Shown: piece by piece, positions 20,869-30,477 of the stretch
Layout of the letters: each line of letters begins with the position of its first letter
Numbering within the stretch: position 1 is the first letter of the stretch
NCBI GenBank assembly: GCA_900618425.1
Contig: UZAN01039506.1
Coordinates: 121,998 to 152,899 of the forward strand
Direction: 5' to 3'
Origin: Echinostoma caproni
Lineage: Eukaryota; Platyhelminthes; Trematoda; Plagiorchiida; Echinostomatidae
Length of the DNA stretch: 30,902 bases
Translations under genes and position numbers: made by a program
Notes under the pieces: model-generated
The model's database searches: none
Seen by the model: only the letters and a program-made list of their open reading frames with translations
What the model was told of the DNA's origin: nothing

Positions 20869-21435
20869 CACGTTAAACTACCAGCTGCACAGAAGCTTTC
20901 AAGTTTTGTACAGTACATGTGATTAGTATCGAAAAGCTTCTATTCCATTTTAAAGTCACAAAATACCTGTTTTCTGGCGTACCGTAAGGACTGGCTATTG
21001 TTTCCATGACCAGGAAAATGTATTTGAGTATTCTCGCTTTGTCGTTTAATCTATCCAACTCTAGGTTATAATAACATAATGTGAACCAGTTCCATGAACA
21101 TGTCGCTAAACTAAAAGATTTCAATCCCACTCAAGATACTTTAGTACAATTTTAAGATTTCGAATTATGCCTGCGTCGACATTATTCCATTATCCGACCA
21201 CGAAAACCTCGGATTCCCGTTTTGTGGTGTAACCTCTTGTGTGTTAGTGCACCTTTCGGATAAGAACAGTGTCAATGTTATCAGTCGGTTTCAGATCTGA
21301 GCTGCACGCAAAACTGCACAATTGTTTTGATTCAGTGGACTAATAACCAGCATTTGTTAGTTACGAGTAATGAAATGCGGTGGAAAATTATTCCAGGATA
21401 TTCATTCGATGCTACTGCCGATTTGAGGTACCGCT
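20869..21435. other. Spacer or intron
   Basis: A minus frame at 20873-21130 may hold a short upstream exon of the Cys-containing patch, ending at AACAG|GTATTT near 20970, but no domain supports it. Otherwise nothing was recognised. Confidence 0.35.
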
Positions 21436-21439
21436 ACGA

Positions 21440-21560
21440 TATGCGATTATATGCATCAGAGTATTGAACTTCAAGCAGTATAGCAAGTTCGATCGGGCCA
21501 TTTCGAACCCGGGATTTCTGGGCCGTTATCGGGTGTCCTAACCACTTGGGCAGCACCAAC
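21440..21560 (-). mobile_element. tRNA-derived SINE, copy 2
   Basis: On the minus strand the head reads GGTGCTGCCCAAGTGGTTAG, one of the best matches in the window to copy 1 (GGTGCTGGCCAAGCGGTTAG; two differences in 20). TCCCGGGTTCGAA is shared exactly. The A-box-like segment is at 21542-21552 and the B-box-like GGTTCGAAATGG at 21498-21509. The body continues with CTTGAAGTTCAATAC, similar to CTGAAAGTTGATTGTAC of copy 1, then is lost. The acceptor stem no longer pairs, so this copy is older or more damaged. No A-rich tail remains. Confidence 0.65.
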
Positions 21561-22187
21561 AAGTGACCTGCTTGGATGTCTTTACCCTCTCAAGGTCATT
21601 AGGAGTGATGTGAATATGACCATAGCTGTCTGTCAATTACTGACTAATCACGGTTTTTAGTTGCCATGACGAAGTACACGCTCGGGATATTTATGGTACC
21701 CATTGTAAACCAAGATGGGTGTGTGAAGTTTATGCGGCTTCAAATATTTTACGTAGGATGTATCCATGACCGGGATCATTTGACTAGTGTCAAATAAAGA
21801 ACGCAGCAGCGCAATGTTGCGCAATGTATTTCCAGAAAACTTCTCCTGTATCTCTTCAGGTACGTACTACTGTCAAAAATATAATGAAAACTAACAATCT
21901 TTTGGTATTAACTGCGCCCATTTTTCTACCAAGACAGCGGGTTAGGGGTACAAATAACTCCTTCTGCTTGTACAGTTCAGGTTTTCATTGTTTTATAGCT
22001 ATCGCCTCTGCAACCGAGAGTTTTCCGTGATGAGAACGCTTTGAATGCCGTGGTCACGTTCTCTTGATACCCAGACGTGTCGAGCGATCGATCACAGTGG
22101 TGTGCGACCGTGGGTTGACCTTCGGGTGTGATTCGTTCACCAGTTTGCTAACCCACACAAGAATGTGTACGGCTACCTTTTGTCTAA
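21561..22187. other. Spacer
   Basis: Nothing supported. The stretch 22040-22180 is more GC-rich than average but has stops in the frames I checked and no repeat partner in this window. Confidence 0.4.
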
Positions 22188-22406
22188 TCTGCCACTCGGT
22201 TCTGTCTAAGTAGGGGTGCCCGAACACTCACAGACGAATGGGTACAAATCATGAGATTTGGTAAACTGCACAAACGGTTGCTTGAATGGAGGAGCCAATA
22301 TTCTGTCGCATGTGTAGACGGAAACTGGTTGCGCTGTGTCGAATGTTCGTTTGATGGACGAGCGGTGCTGCAACAAATAACTCCCATCATCACCCATGAA
22401 CGGTAG
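22188..22406 (+). CDS. Open patch without ATG start, possible exon
   Basis: The frame is open for 72 codons between TAA (22185-22187) and TAG (22404-22406). A polypyrimidine stretch ends in CTGTCTAAGTAG near 22208 and could be an acceptor. GAACG|GTAGTT at 22399-22408 is a weak donor. The product reads ARTLTDEWVQIMRFGKLHKR, then LLEWRSQYSVACVDGNWLRC and VECSFDGRAVLQQITP, with mixed charged and aromatic residues and codon choice that looks coding. No domain is recognised. Two minus-strand frames cover the same bases but read less like protein. Confidence 0.28.
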   Translation, partial: SATRFCLSRGARTLTDEWVQIMRFGKLHKRLLEWRSQYSVACVDGNWLRCVECSFDGRAVLQQITPIITHER

Positions 22407-23515
22407 TTGTAGGGCAACCTTAGAGTTCGGAAACGATATCGGTCACTCTACTTTCGAACGTGCAGTGCTATATATTTTCACGAACGAGGCCGGATAACTA
22501 TTGTCCCGGAGAGTGCCATTCAGTTTTAGCATCTGCGAATAACGACTGTTTCCTTTCCATGAAGTCCTGTTGTCGTGTATCATTCAATTAAAAGAAACTA
22601 CTAATCAAATCGTGATTTGCAAGGCGAATATTATCTTAGGGGTAATTAAACCGATGACATTTTGTACTCGGATAAAATAGTTAGCACTGGAACATAATAG
22701 AGGAACCTGAAGATGGCGTTTGCATAAAGGAAACTAGATTATCCAGTTGTCAAGCCGGTACTCAATCCACAGTACGAGGACAAAATGAGTTTAAAGTTTA
22801 GGGTCTCCGGATGAAAACAACTCGGAGTCCGTTAGGTATTCAAGCAGTAAATTACTGATCACTTATCATGCAGACTCACTGTAAATGGTTGTGTCATAGG
22901 TGTCTGTGACTCACCGGCAGCCGTAGTGGATTATACTTGTACTTGAACGGGAACACAGCATGCTCACACGCTGCTTCAGCACTGTTGACCGCCAACCCTT
23001 AGTCGCACAACGTCTGCTAAGTGAGATCTTCAACGATGGTCTCTCCACATATGTGTGGTATGTGCATATATGAGATAGTTGTAGAGAGTAGGAAATGCAA
23101 ATATTTCCGATAAGACAAACAACAATGCAGAGAGCGCAATTACTGCGGCATGACCACACACATTGGAGAGTCACGGTATCGCATGTCAACAAATATATTT
23201 TCATACCTCGCAAGTTCACTGAACCGTTCATCTGTTAGCTACTCACTCAGATTAAACCCTGTAAATAAAAATGATGTCAATGCCAACATTTATTTTACAC
23301 AGTTTACATTCAAAACCGATATGAATTAATTCAATGATTCTCTTATTGGTTTGAACTGACCAGACTGCGGCTGCATCGAGCCAACCACCTACTTTCGAAG
23401 GACCAGAATCGATTCAACTATAGAGCTATAGAGCTCTAACTATGGAACACAGCAGCATGACATACGTGTGTCGTTCTGTAAGGTTGACCTGGTGGAAGGC
23501 GTTGGATTGAAGTGA
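22407..23515. other. Spacer with a possible worn R1 fragment
   Basis: TCATAGGTGTCT at 22896-22907, preceded by TGTAAAT, matches the tail of the R1 copy at 12903-12938. The minus frame at 22911-23231 has no known domain. 23419-23437 is a short tandem of CTATAGAG units. Confidence 0.35.
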
Positions 23516-23950
23516 ACCGAAAGTATACTGTGCCACCCCTTCGTTGCTGCCTGGGTCCCTCATGAGATGGTTACCACAGTGGTAACACATATACCTCCCA
23601 TACGATTTGTCTGGAGTTCAAAGCCCGGACTGGACGGTGGATATGCACTACCGATAGGCTATATAGAGAGAGAAAAAATACTGGGTCTAGAGCATCCACA
23701 AATCTTTCAGCAGTTTTCAACCAAATTTATCTGCTTGCCTCCGAAACAAGAACTGAGTCCCGTAGACTTTCGTGCAAATAAGCCTGCCCCATTCTTCCTG
23801 GAAACGGACGGCTCCAAATTCCACCAATTGTCACCTGTATTATTAAAATACAACAAAAGTTGCACTACAGAGCTGCGGACAAACTGCCTACATTCCATGC
23901 CGGCGAACAGTAAAATCCATCTTTGTGATCTTTTATCCCACTATTTATAA
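23516..23950 (+). CDS. Longest non-transposon open frame, unrecognised
   Basis: Open for 144 codons from after TGA (23513-23515) to TAA (23948-23950); the first ATG is at 23567. The start gives ILCHPFVAAWVPHEMVTTVV, the middle PGLDGGYALPIGYIEREKIL, and the later part DFRANKPAPFFLETDGSKFH. No signal peptide, membrane segment or known domain is evident. Its length is unusual for chance in this composition but not decisive over 60 kb of strand. A palindrome at 23570-23586 lies just after the ATG. It could be an intronless gene, a terminal exon or a piece of an unidentified transposon. Confidence 0.27.
   Translation, partial: TESILCHPFVAAWVPHEMVTTVVTHIPPIRFVWSSKPGLDGGYALPIGYIEREKILGLEHPQIFQQFSTKFICLPPKQELSPVDFRANKPAPFFLETDGSKFHQLSPVLLKYNKSCTTELRTNCLHSMPANSKIHLCDLLSHYL
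23570..23586. repeat. Short perfect inverted repeat
   Basis: GTTACCAC at 570-577 and GTGGTAAC at 579-586 of this kilobase are exact inverted copies with a one-base spacer. Too short to assign a role. Confidence 0.85.
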
Positions 23951-24270
23951 GCATAACTGGACCATACTCCATTCAGTCTCCTGTCGGTTTTACCCACAAT
24001 CTTCACCTCACTCGTTTTCAAATTCAGTTGATTAGACTTTGATTAATTGGCCCCCTACTCAAAATCATTTTTTCGCATAAAAAATAGTTTAGAGAAAAAA
24101 CAAATGTACTACCGAAAGCCTTTAACAACTAATTTACATTTAAATTCGATATATCGATTCAGCATTTTGACATGTGAAACCGGCAAGAAAAGGAATTTCA
24201 AAGTTGTATGGTGAAAGGAAAAGTTTAACAGTGTTGTTGTTGATGTGTTTTCCGACCTGGAATTGTTGTT
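23951..24270. other. Flank downstream of the Penelope-like tail
   Basis: AT-rich, with no open frame of note. It lies on the 3' side of the minus-strand Penelope-like element and may include its real end, which I could not place. Confidence 0.35.
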
Positions 24271-24276
24271 CTCAAT

Positions 24277-24348
24277 CGTTTTGTAACCAGGCTAGACAGC
24301 ATCATCATAGCAACTTTGGGGAGGCCCCAGACCTCAGTGCGACCGCGT
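24277..24348 (-). ncRNA. Degenerate hammerhead-like motif in Penelope tail
   Basis: The minus strand shows, in order: GTC (24343-24341), a hairpin whose ends pair GCA with TGC and whose tip pairs TGGGG with CCCCA, then TATGATGA and, about 18 bases on, CAAAACG. Hammerhead ribozymes need CUGAUGA and GAAAC at these places, and such motifs are known in the pseudo-LTRs of Penelope-like elements. Here both core strings are altered (C-U-G to U-A-U-G at the first, G-A-A-A-C to A-A-A-A-C at the second) and helix II pairs poorly. So this would be a decayed, inactive copy. The case rests on order and position, not on a clean fold. Confidence 0.3.
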
Positions 24349-24380
24349 TTATATATTTATGTTGGAGGATTTGATTGGCC
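24348..24380 (-). promoter_or_regulatory. CCAAT and TATA boxes in Penelope tail
   Basis: On the minus strand GGCCAATCAAATCC (24380-24367) is followed by ATATATAAACGCG (24356-24344), the spacing of a simple polymerase II core promoter. It lies just past the end of the Penelope-like reading frame and just before the hammerhead-like motif. In tandem Penelope copies the pseudo-LTR downstream of one unit serves as promoter for the next, which this arrangement would fit. Confidence 0.4.
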
Positions 24381-24405
24381 GTTTGCGTCGAGTCAATCCT
24401 GTTGG

Positions 24406-25080
24406 TCAGTTGTAATCTTTTGATGTAATTTGATTGGCTGCCTCTTTGTCACGGTGATGGCCATCTTCCCCATTAGTCGATTGATTTTCTTGGACCAACA
24501 ACAACCGGGTCTGAACCGGTTTCAAACTGATTCGAACCGGTTCTGGGTCGGTAATGATAGATTGGTTCCAGTTCTCTGTTTGTCTATTCAGTCTCTCCAG
24601 GAGTCCCATGCTTCGACAAATTGACTTTGTGGTTGCTCTTCTGATTGTCCTCCCGTTGTTCAGTTCAAAGGCGTGATTGTCAGCATCCATGTAGATCGAG
24701 ATCTACGACTTCTCCTCATGTCTTTTGACGGCCAGTGTGTGTTCATGTAGTCGTGTCTTGAGTTTTCTGCTAGTTTGATCGACATATTACTTGTCACGGT
24801 TTCGACAACTTAACTTGTATACGACGTTTGAGGAATCTTCTTTTAGCACTTTATCCTTTGGCCTTGATAAAATAATCTTCATTGTCACCGATGTCTTGTA
24901 TGCAACCGAAATTCCTGATGGATGTAATAATCTGGCTGCCATTTCCAAGACTCCTTGTTTATATGGTGGTGTTGTTTATTTGTTTATCGGTTGCTCTTCT
25001 GGTTGTGCGTTTGAGGCATTTCCCAGGGCTTGGATTGCCGTTCTCTCGTTAAGCGAACAACACTTCTGGCTCGAAAAACA
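24406..25080 (-). pseudogene. Penelope-like element, linker and GIY-YIG domain
   Basis: This is the C-terminal part of a Penelope-like retroelement protein, whose GIY-YIG endonuclease normally nicks target DNA for reverse transcription. From 25080 down one frame reads PPYKQGVLEMAARLLHPSGI, then KIILSRPKDKVLKEDSSNVV, YKLSC, YVDQTSRKLKTRLHEHTLAV and MDADNHAFELNNGRTI. The pair V-V-Y ... Y-V-D stands for the GIY...YIG signature, with Gly changed to Asp in the second half. The Arg and Glu of TRLHEH and the following H-A-F-x-L match the family. In-frame stops lie at 24976-24978, 24787-24789 and 24703-24705. The reverse transcriptase that should lie upstream (25081 onward) was not recognised, so the copy is 5'-truncated or too worn. 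Confidence 0.72.
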
Positions 25081-26295
25081 CAATCAATAACATCCGTATC
25101 CCAAACTGCAATATTTCCACATTATTTCCAAAGTTCAACGTTGTCTGTTATTGGTCCTGTATTTGTCTGGCTACATTCACTGTGTTAGCTTGCATTGTTT
25201 CCACCCAGAATAACTCTTAGCTCCTTTCATGGGGAACAGAGGAGACAGAACCCTTCAAATCAAGCAAGTTCCTCATGGATTACCTCTGTTTGTTCTATAC
25301 CACACCCCAAGAGATACAATAGTGACGATTTACAACAAATCTATTTGATAGAGTTCTACTCAAGAGAACAACGGAAGTCGATTTTCGTTATTTCCATCCC
25401 TAAATCACTGATTATACAACTATTCCTAACGTTTTAGTTCCATGGCTTTCACAATAATTTATCTTAAGCTCACGAAACGTACGACTACAGTCTTGTTACG
25501 CTGCCCCTAGGGATCCCGTTCAGTGCGCTTGAAAGCCATTCATTCATTCCTTGGTGAAACCCCAGAAAATCTACCCTGTACTCTTGCGCACCTTTTCATC
25601 GGAGACTTATTCCACTCTTCTGTTGTGCCTGTTTTATGAACTGTAAGCTTCCGGTTGACCAGATAGTTTGCTGGTGTAACGAGTAATGCATGCAGTAAGC
25701 CGGAAACACATCCTGCATAGAGCACAAAATCAGACGTGCTTCCGTGTGCAGTTCTGTTTCTATCTATGTTATTGATCTTCTGGTAAGTATTCTGCTTTTC
25801 AAACATGCCTGTTGTATTTTACTCATTTCGCTCTTGTTAAACCTTCTCTCAAACTTTCCTTGGTTTATGAACATTCTTAACCGCGTCGTATACATTTCAA
25901 CCTTTTGAAATGTTTTAAACGTCTCTCAAGTCTGCCGCGTTCCGAATTCCCAAACAACACCGTTGCGTTTACTACCGGCTCGCGTTACAGACCAACCTCA
26001 TTTACATATCTTCGAGCTCCACGGCCACAGACCCTGAACATTTATCTCTCAAATTATGAACTGCTGTTTTTAGACTCAAAACCTTTGGTGTATTTTTTGC
26101 TCCAAATACTGTTCTTGGAACTTCCGATCAATAGACCTTTGTTTACTCACCTTGGCTTTGTTTCCTTGGACAGTTATATTTGATACTCCTGTAAACTATG
26201 CTGTTGGATGCTTTAACTGTAGTTCAGATGGTGTAACTTTATGTACTGTTGTTCACCGAGCATGACAATCATATCATAAACATTTCGTTACATAG
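25081..26295. other. Possible worn upstream part of the Penelope-like element, or spacer
   Basis: The minus strand should carry the reverse transcriptase here if the element were whole, but stops crowd all frames I checked and no motif A or YADD-like box is seen. The minus frame at 25540-25806 has a hydrophobic stretch (YAGCVSGLLHALLVTPANYL) that faintly recalls a mitochondrial carrier repeat yet lacks the P-x-[DE]-x-x-[KR] signature. No call is made. Confidence 0.35.
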
Positions 26296-26472
26296 TTTGG
26301 CAACCGCGTCGGGAATACATTTTATCGTGTTCGGGGTGGTGGCGGCGGAAGTGATGGCAATGGTCGTGGTCGTGGTGCGATTCCAACACACATCATCCGG
26401 ATTGGTAATTTGGTCACTTTATCACCTGACCAGCGACGCTTTAGTGCAATTTATCAATCGTATATTTACTAA
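26296..26472 (+). CDS. RGG-rich open patch, possible exon or gag-like relic
   Basis: Between TAG at 26293-26295 and TAA at 26470-26472 the frame reads NRVGNTFYRVRGGGGGSDGN, then GRGRGAIPTHIIRIGNLVTL and SPDQRRFSAIYQSYIY. Arg-Gly-Gly runs are typical of RNA-binding proteins and of some retroelement nucleic-acid-binding proteins. The GC-rich run coding for the glycines (26332-26375) stands out from its AT-rich flanks. No start codon or clear splice site was found, and the larger frame over the same bases (26249-26557) reads the run as valines. Which frame, if any, is real is open. Confidence 0.22.
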   Translation, partial: FGNRVGNTFYRVRGGGGGSDGNGRGRGAIPTHIIRIGNLVTLSPDQRRFSAIYQSYIY

Positions 26473-27877
26473 ATCAAAAGTGGTTCAATCTAACTTCATC
26501 AGTTGCTCTCACTTGATCTCGTTTCGTACAATTTCTGTCAAAAGTTCTTATCGGTAAGCTCATTTTTAAATTCTCATCTAGTAGCTTTACCAATTTAAAA
26601 TTCGAATTAGACCCCATTCTTACGTTTTTCGGTGCACCTCAGTCTATGTCAGTCGTTTTGTTTGGAGCTTGATATCACCTGGTTTACTAGTTGAACTTTG
26701 AATCAAATTTAATGTCACATCAACAATTTACAATTGAAGCAACGAAACACTAGAAAACGAATGCGGGGTTTACAAAAAAAGCACGTTCTAGTATATTTAA
26801 AACTGTACCGGTGCGTCCAAAAAGATTGTGTTTGTGATTTCAATGTTGCTCAGTGACAGACTTCTATGGACCTGGAAGATATCAACGAACATCACGAGGT
26901 GGTTTGCATCAATAATAATGTCAAAACGACCGAATACTCAACGCAGTATTCTCTTCCCTCGTTTCTGTTCACCTATTGTGAATCGCTTGTTGTGTGCACA
27001 GTACACATTCCTCTAGGTACCTCTGTCTTTTCATGGTTAGTGGGGGAATAGCTACGTGTGCCAATACAATTGGCCCATAATGCACGATTTCGAGGTTTTC
27101 AGCTTTCCACTGCAAAGCCTTGGTACACGATCACGTTTAAATTTATTCGCCCATCTATCGTCAGTGCCACATTCTTTTGCGATGCACGTGATCAGACGGT
27201 TTTGTTTTACTGACACTAAATGCTGGCGAATCCAAATTGAAAACTGGGGTCCCTATTTATGTGCCTGTGTGTGTGTGCTGTTTGAAATGACAGCTTCCGA
27301 ACTGTATCTTATGTGAACACAAGACCTAAGGCAAACATTTGTATCTCATTTAGTCGAACGAATCTCGGTCGAAGTCTTACATACGTACTGAACTCTCTCA
27401 CTATTCTGTTTCTTCAGGCGAGATAGAGCCAACTTATTACTGGTTTTGGTTTCTAGGACAGTGATGAAATTAATTACCAACACCACCACAACAACAAATG
27501 CGATTAGATTGGAGTAAACGACCAAATTCCATTTCGCGAATCACGTTGTAGAATCATGGTATATGCATGATCTGTCACCTGCATAATGACTCATCACACA
27601 GTTGCACTCGTAATGTCGAATGTTTCGATCGGTCGCGGCGGCAACAGAGAGAACCGTGCAGTTTAAAATTGGTCAAAATGGTCGTTAGGCTGTAACTGGG
27701 ACTGGGGATGGATAGGAAACGTTTGTAACTATAGATCGAACACTATCTGAGTGATTGGACAATCAAATTATGATCAAAATAGAGTACGTTGAAAATATGA
27801 ATGTGGTGAGCCGTTGGGATGGAAACAATTGTCATTGGTCTATGTCTTAGAGTTCAATTAACTCACACACAGTAATA
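26473..27877. other. Spacer with one short ATG-led frame
   Basis: An ATG-led frame at 26866-27051 (starting MDLEDINEHHEVVCINNNVK) has fair codon balance but no domain, splice border or clear 3' end signal. Nothing else was recognised. Confidence 0.35.
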
Positions 27878-27891
27878 GGGAGGGAGGGAGG
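27878..27891 (+). repeat. GGGA tandem, four G-runs
   Basis: Three GGG runs and one GG run separated by single A bases. The strand could fold into a two-layer G-quadruplex. It stands only seven bases before the TTG microsatellite. Confidence 0.7.
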
Positions 27892-27897
27892 AATCTC

Positions 27898-27924
27898 TTG
27901 TTGTTGTTGTTGTTGTTGTTGTTG
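27898..27924 (+). repeat. (TTG)9 microsatellite
   Basis: Nine perfect TTG units followed by CTTG. Perfect arrays of this length are usually polymorphic. Confidence 0.97.
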
Positions 27925-29197
27925 CTTGTAAACTTCGCTTCTGTACGGTTTCATATCAGAAAGCTTGCAGAAGAAACTAAGAAAAACAATTGGTCACAAA
28001 AATCACTCACTTCAGGGAGTTACCTAAAAGTCACGTGATGGTAGTTCTACTGCATGCACATTTCAGCCTTTCACAAACGAGTCTGAATCGCGGTGAATAT
28101 TCTTCATCCAGTTTGAAAAATGCCTCACACTTGAACGTCAACAGGGCCCGTTTGGAACCTTGAAATCGTGCCTTTAAGGTTTACATTTATTATTCATGAA
28201 ATCGGCATCAAATCAGCATCTATGTGAGAACCAACTGAATGTCTTCGGGATTGCATTTTACGCTACAATGCCCACATAGATGTGTACGGAGAGCAATTGT
28301 CCTGAATGCAAGCGGCACCCAAATGAAAAAAGAGGGTGATAATATTGTGATGGGAAAACTCTCAGAATCCACTCATTTTTTGCGGGAATCCTTGAAATCC
28401 CATTGGTGGTTCTCAGTACCACACGAATGAAATCGGAAAACCAATTCAAGCTCAATAAACAAGTCATTTACCAGAAATCGTTGGATTCAGCTACCACCAA
28501 TTCAACACGGCATGGCAACAACATCAAAACGCTGACTTATACTAACGATTATTCCCACAGAGACAGGGGGTGTTGGAAATTAATTAGGAAAACATGCTTT
28601 TAGAGGGATCGAGGAACACTGGAACACTTAAGTCAATGTACAAAGAATGTTTCTGTTTCTGTGTCACCTATGTTTATAAAAATATTGGTATTAGAGTGTG
28701 CAAGAGGATTATTTTTTTAAATTATTTTCCAAAGTTTCCTTATTTTCCCTTGTCGCATATTAAATTGCATTTATCTACATTTATCCGTGCCTTACGAGAA
28801 GGGTTTACACAACAGTAGGTAGCTATGAGACTCAAATTGTTCCCGGGCAACACGCAACAAGGAGTCGTTCACCGAGACGATCCCTAGAGTGGTCGGTGTA
28901 CGTAATTCGCTGGGTTTGCTTCGATCACTCACAAATGCGGTCGAATCAAAACACGTGATCCATAGGGAACAGGACAAAATTACACCTAATAAACTGAAAG
29001 ATCGCTAGGATTTTAAGGTGATTCAAACCTCAACGCCAGACTAGCGCCAACTCGTACCAATTTCTGGACATTGGGCCATGAACCAGCAGTATCGAGCAAT
29101 CAACAGCCATGCCCTTCAAACAGAAACTGTGAGACTCGAAGAACGGGAACGGTAATTGGTTGACATTCGTTTGATCCATGATATTTCTATTTCCATA
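27925..29197. other. Spacer, nothing supported
   Basis: Short frames at 28239-28430, 28403-28603 and 28594-28818 (plus) and 28258-28467 and 28792-28977 (minus) have no domain or splice context. Confidence 0.4.
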
Positions 29198-29494
29198 TTA
29201 GTTAATCTCATTGATTTCTTTCAATAAATGAACCACTACTATTGTGGCCTTTTCCCTACATCTCGGTGACAAGAGATCCCAGCGTAAAATTGCCAGTGTG
29301 AATGAGTGTTTCGGTTGCGTCCGGGATTCGGGATCCCTGATCCGTATCTGCTTCAAATACCACAAGTTGTCCGGGAAATATTCAGCCATTACCCTTTCAA
29401 TGTCGTTTAACGTTACTGGGACATAGGGACCCCAGTCAGGATAGAACTCCATTCTTCTCTTGTTTTTCCTGATATCCCCCTCACACTTATTCAC
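29198..29494 (-). CDS. Coding-like patch, unrecognised protein (second part)
   Basis: This is the most protein-like non-transposon stretch in the window. The minus frame is open from just after a TGA (about 29503) to TAA at 29198-29200. Codons end mostly in C or G until about residue 85. The product reads MEFYPDWGPYVPVTLNDIER, then VMAEYFPDNLWYLKQIRIRD and HSFTLAILRWDLLSPRCREK, with many aromatic and charged residues and no low complexity. I do not recognise a family. A second open frame in another phase abuts it upstream (29491-29700); removing two bases of a GTGT at 29490-29493 would make them continuous. So this may be a frameshifted pseudogene, a gene with an error at that site, or two separate patches. 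Confidence 0.35.
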   Translation of the reverse strand: MNKCEGDIRKNKRRMEFYPDWGPYVPVTLNDIERVMAEYFPDNLWYLKQIRIRDPESRTQPKHSFTLAILRWDLLSPRCREKATIVVVHLLKEINEIN

Positions 29495-29700
29495 ACTTTC
29501 CTGTCAGTCCAAACAGCCAACTGGTTCGCTGAAATTTCACCGTTAGTCGGACAATCCTGGAGATCAAGGTATTTTACATTCAGCTGCGGTGTCACATCAC
29601 AGAACGTGATCTGGCACAGAGTGAAGAACGATATACACACCCCTGCACACCACGTGACTTTTACATTCACCGACCCACGTAAATTATGTAAATTATGCAA
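29491..29700 (-). CDS. Coding-like patch, unrecognised protein (first part)
   Basis: The minus frame ends at TGA just where the next open frame begins. From about 29645 down, third positions are rich in C and G. The product reads VCISFFTLCQITFCDVTPQL, then NVKYLDLQDCPTNGEISANQ and LAVWTDRK. The first part is hydrophobic and could be a signal peptide or membrane segment, but no ATG stands in front of it; GTGTGCAG ending near 29646 could be a splice acceptor. The abutting frame downstream continues in the same style two bases out of phase. The pair is better explained as one damaged or miscalled coding region than as two chance frames. Confidence 0.3.
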   Translation of the reverse strand: MHNLHNLRGSVNVKVTWCAGVCISFFTLCQITFCDVTPQLNVKYLDLQDCPTNGEISANQLAVWTDRKV

Positions 29701-30477
29701 AAATTAGAAAGAAAAAATCTCCAATCAACCATTCTCACAAATGTCCATACAAAAAAATTACTGAGTTGATCTATCAGGCGATTGAAGTTGAAACCAAACT
29801 GTTAAGCTGCCTAAAGTAGTCATACTGATCAATCCGGAAAGCTCTGTTGCTCTGGGCTGTCTTTTGGTAGAATCTGTATACCTTACCAAGAGTTAGTTAC
29901 TCCATCCTTATTTCATACCAGTTATTGATCGCATCCTCGTGTACCAACGGATTTGTTTCCACTTTCGTGAGCAACAATTGTGAATGAAGTGTATTCGTTT
30001 TGGCTATATTTGTTTTCCTTTTTAAGTTTTTATTCAAAGTTCTACAAAACCAGATAAAAACAGACCAATCGATCGATGGACGGATGAGCACACGAATGAG
30101 CTGCACGGAAAAATGATACATCCCAATCGCATTTATTGAACGACCAATGCCCAGCATCACCTCTCATCACTGCTCCCACACAACTTCGGGCCATTAACTA
30201 AGCACAATGATATAATTTCCGTCTGTATAAATGATGCACTCAGATGTACGGGTAATACAATATTATTTCTACTATTACTCTTGAGTTATGTTCACATAAT
30301 GTCCCTAGGAAAATTTGGTTTATTCAGTCCATGTTTGAAATGACGTGAAAGGTGATGTTGAGTCGTTCATCTGGAACTGTCAGTCAAATGCTTCGTCCCA
30401 TCTAAAACTCAGATCAATTTGAACAGTATTATTTAAGTAATTCTGAAATTGATCACATTGATCTTCTCAAATTTAAA
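29701..30477. other. Spacer
   Basis: A minus ATG-led frame of 87 codons (29897-30160) has a mildly hydrophobic start and a basic middle, but other phases over its first half are open too and no domain is seen. Not called. Confidence 0.35.

Noticed and set aside
25540..25806. Mitochondrial carrier exon
   Set aside because: The hydrophobic stretch looks right, but the P-x-[DE]-x-x-[KR] signature has neither required residue.
26808..26840. Mariner-type terminal repeat (GTGCGTCCAAAAAG)
   Set aside because: No inverted partner, no transposase fragment and no TA duplication were seen nearby.
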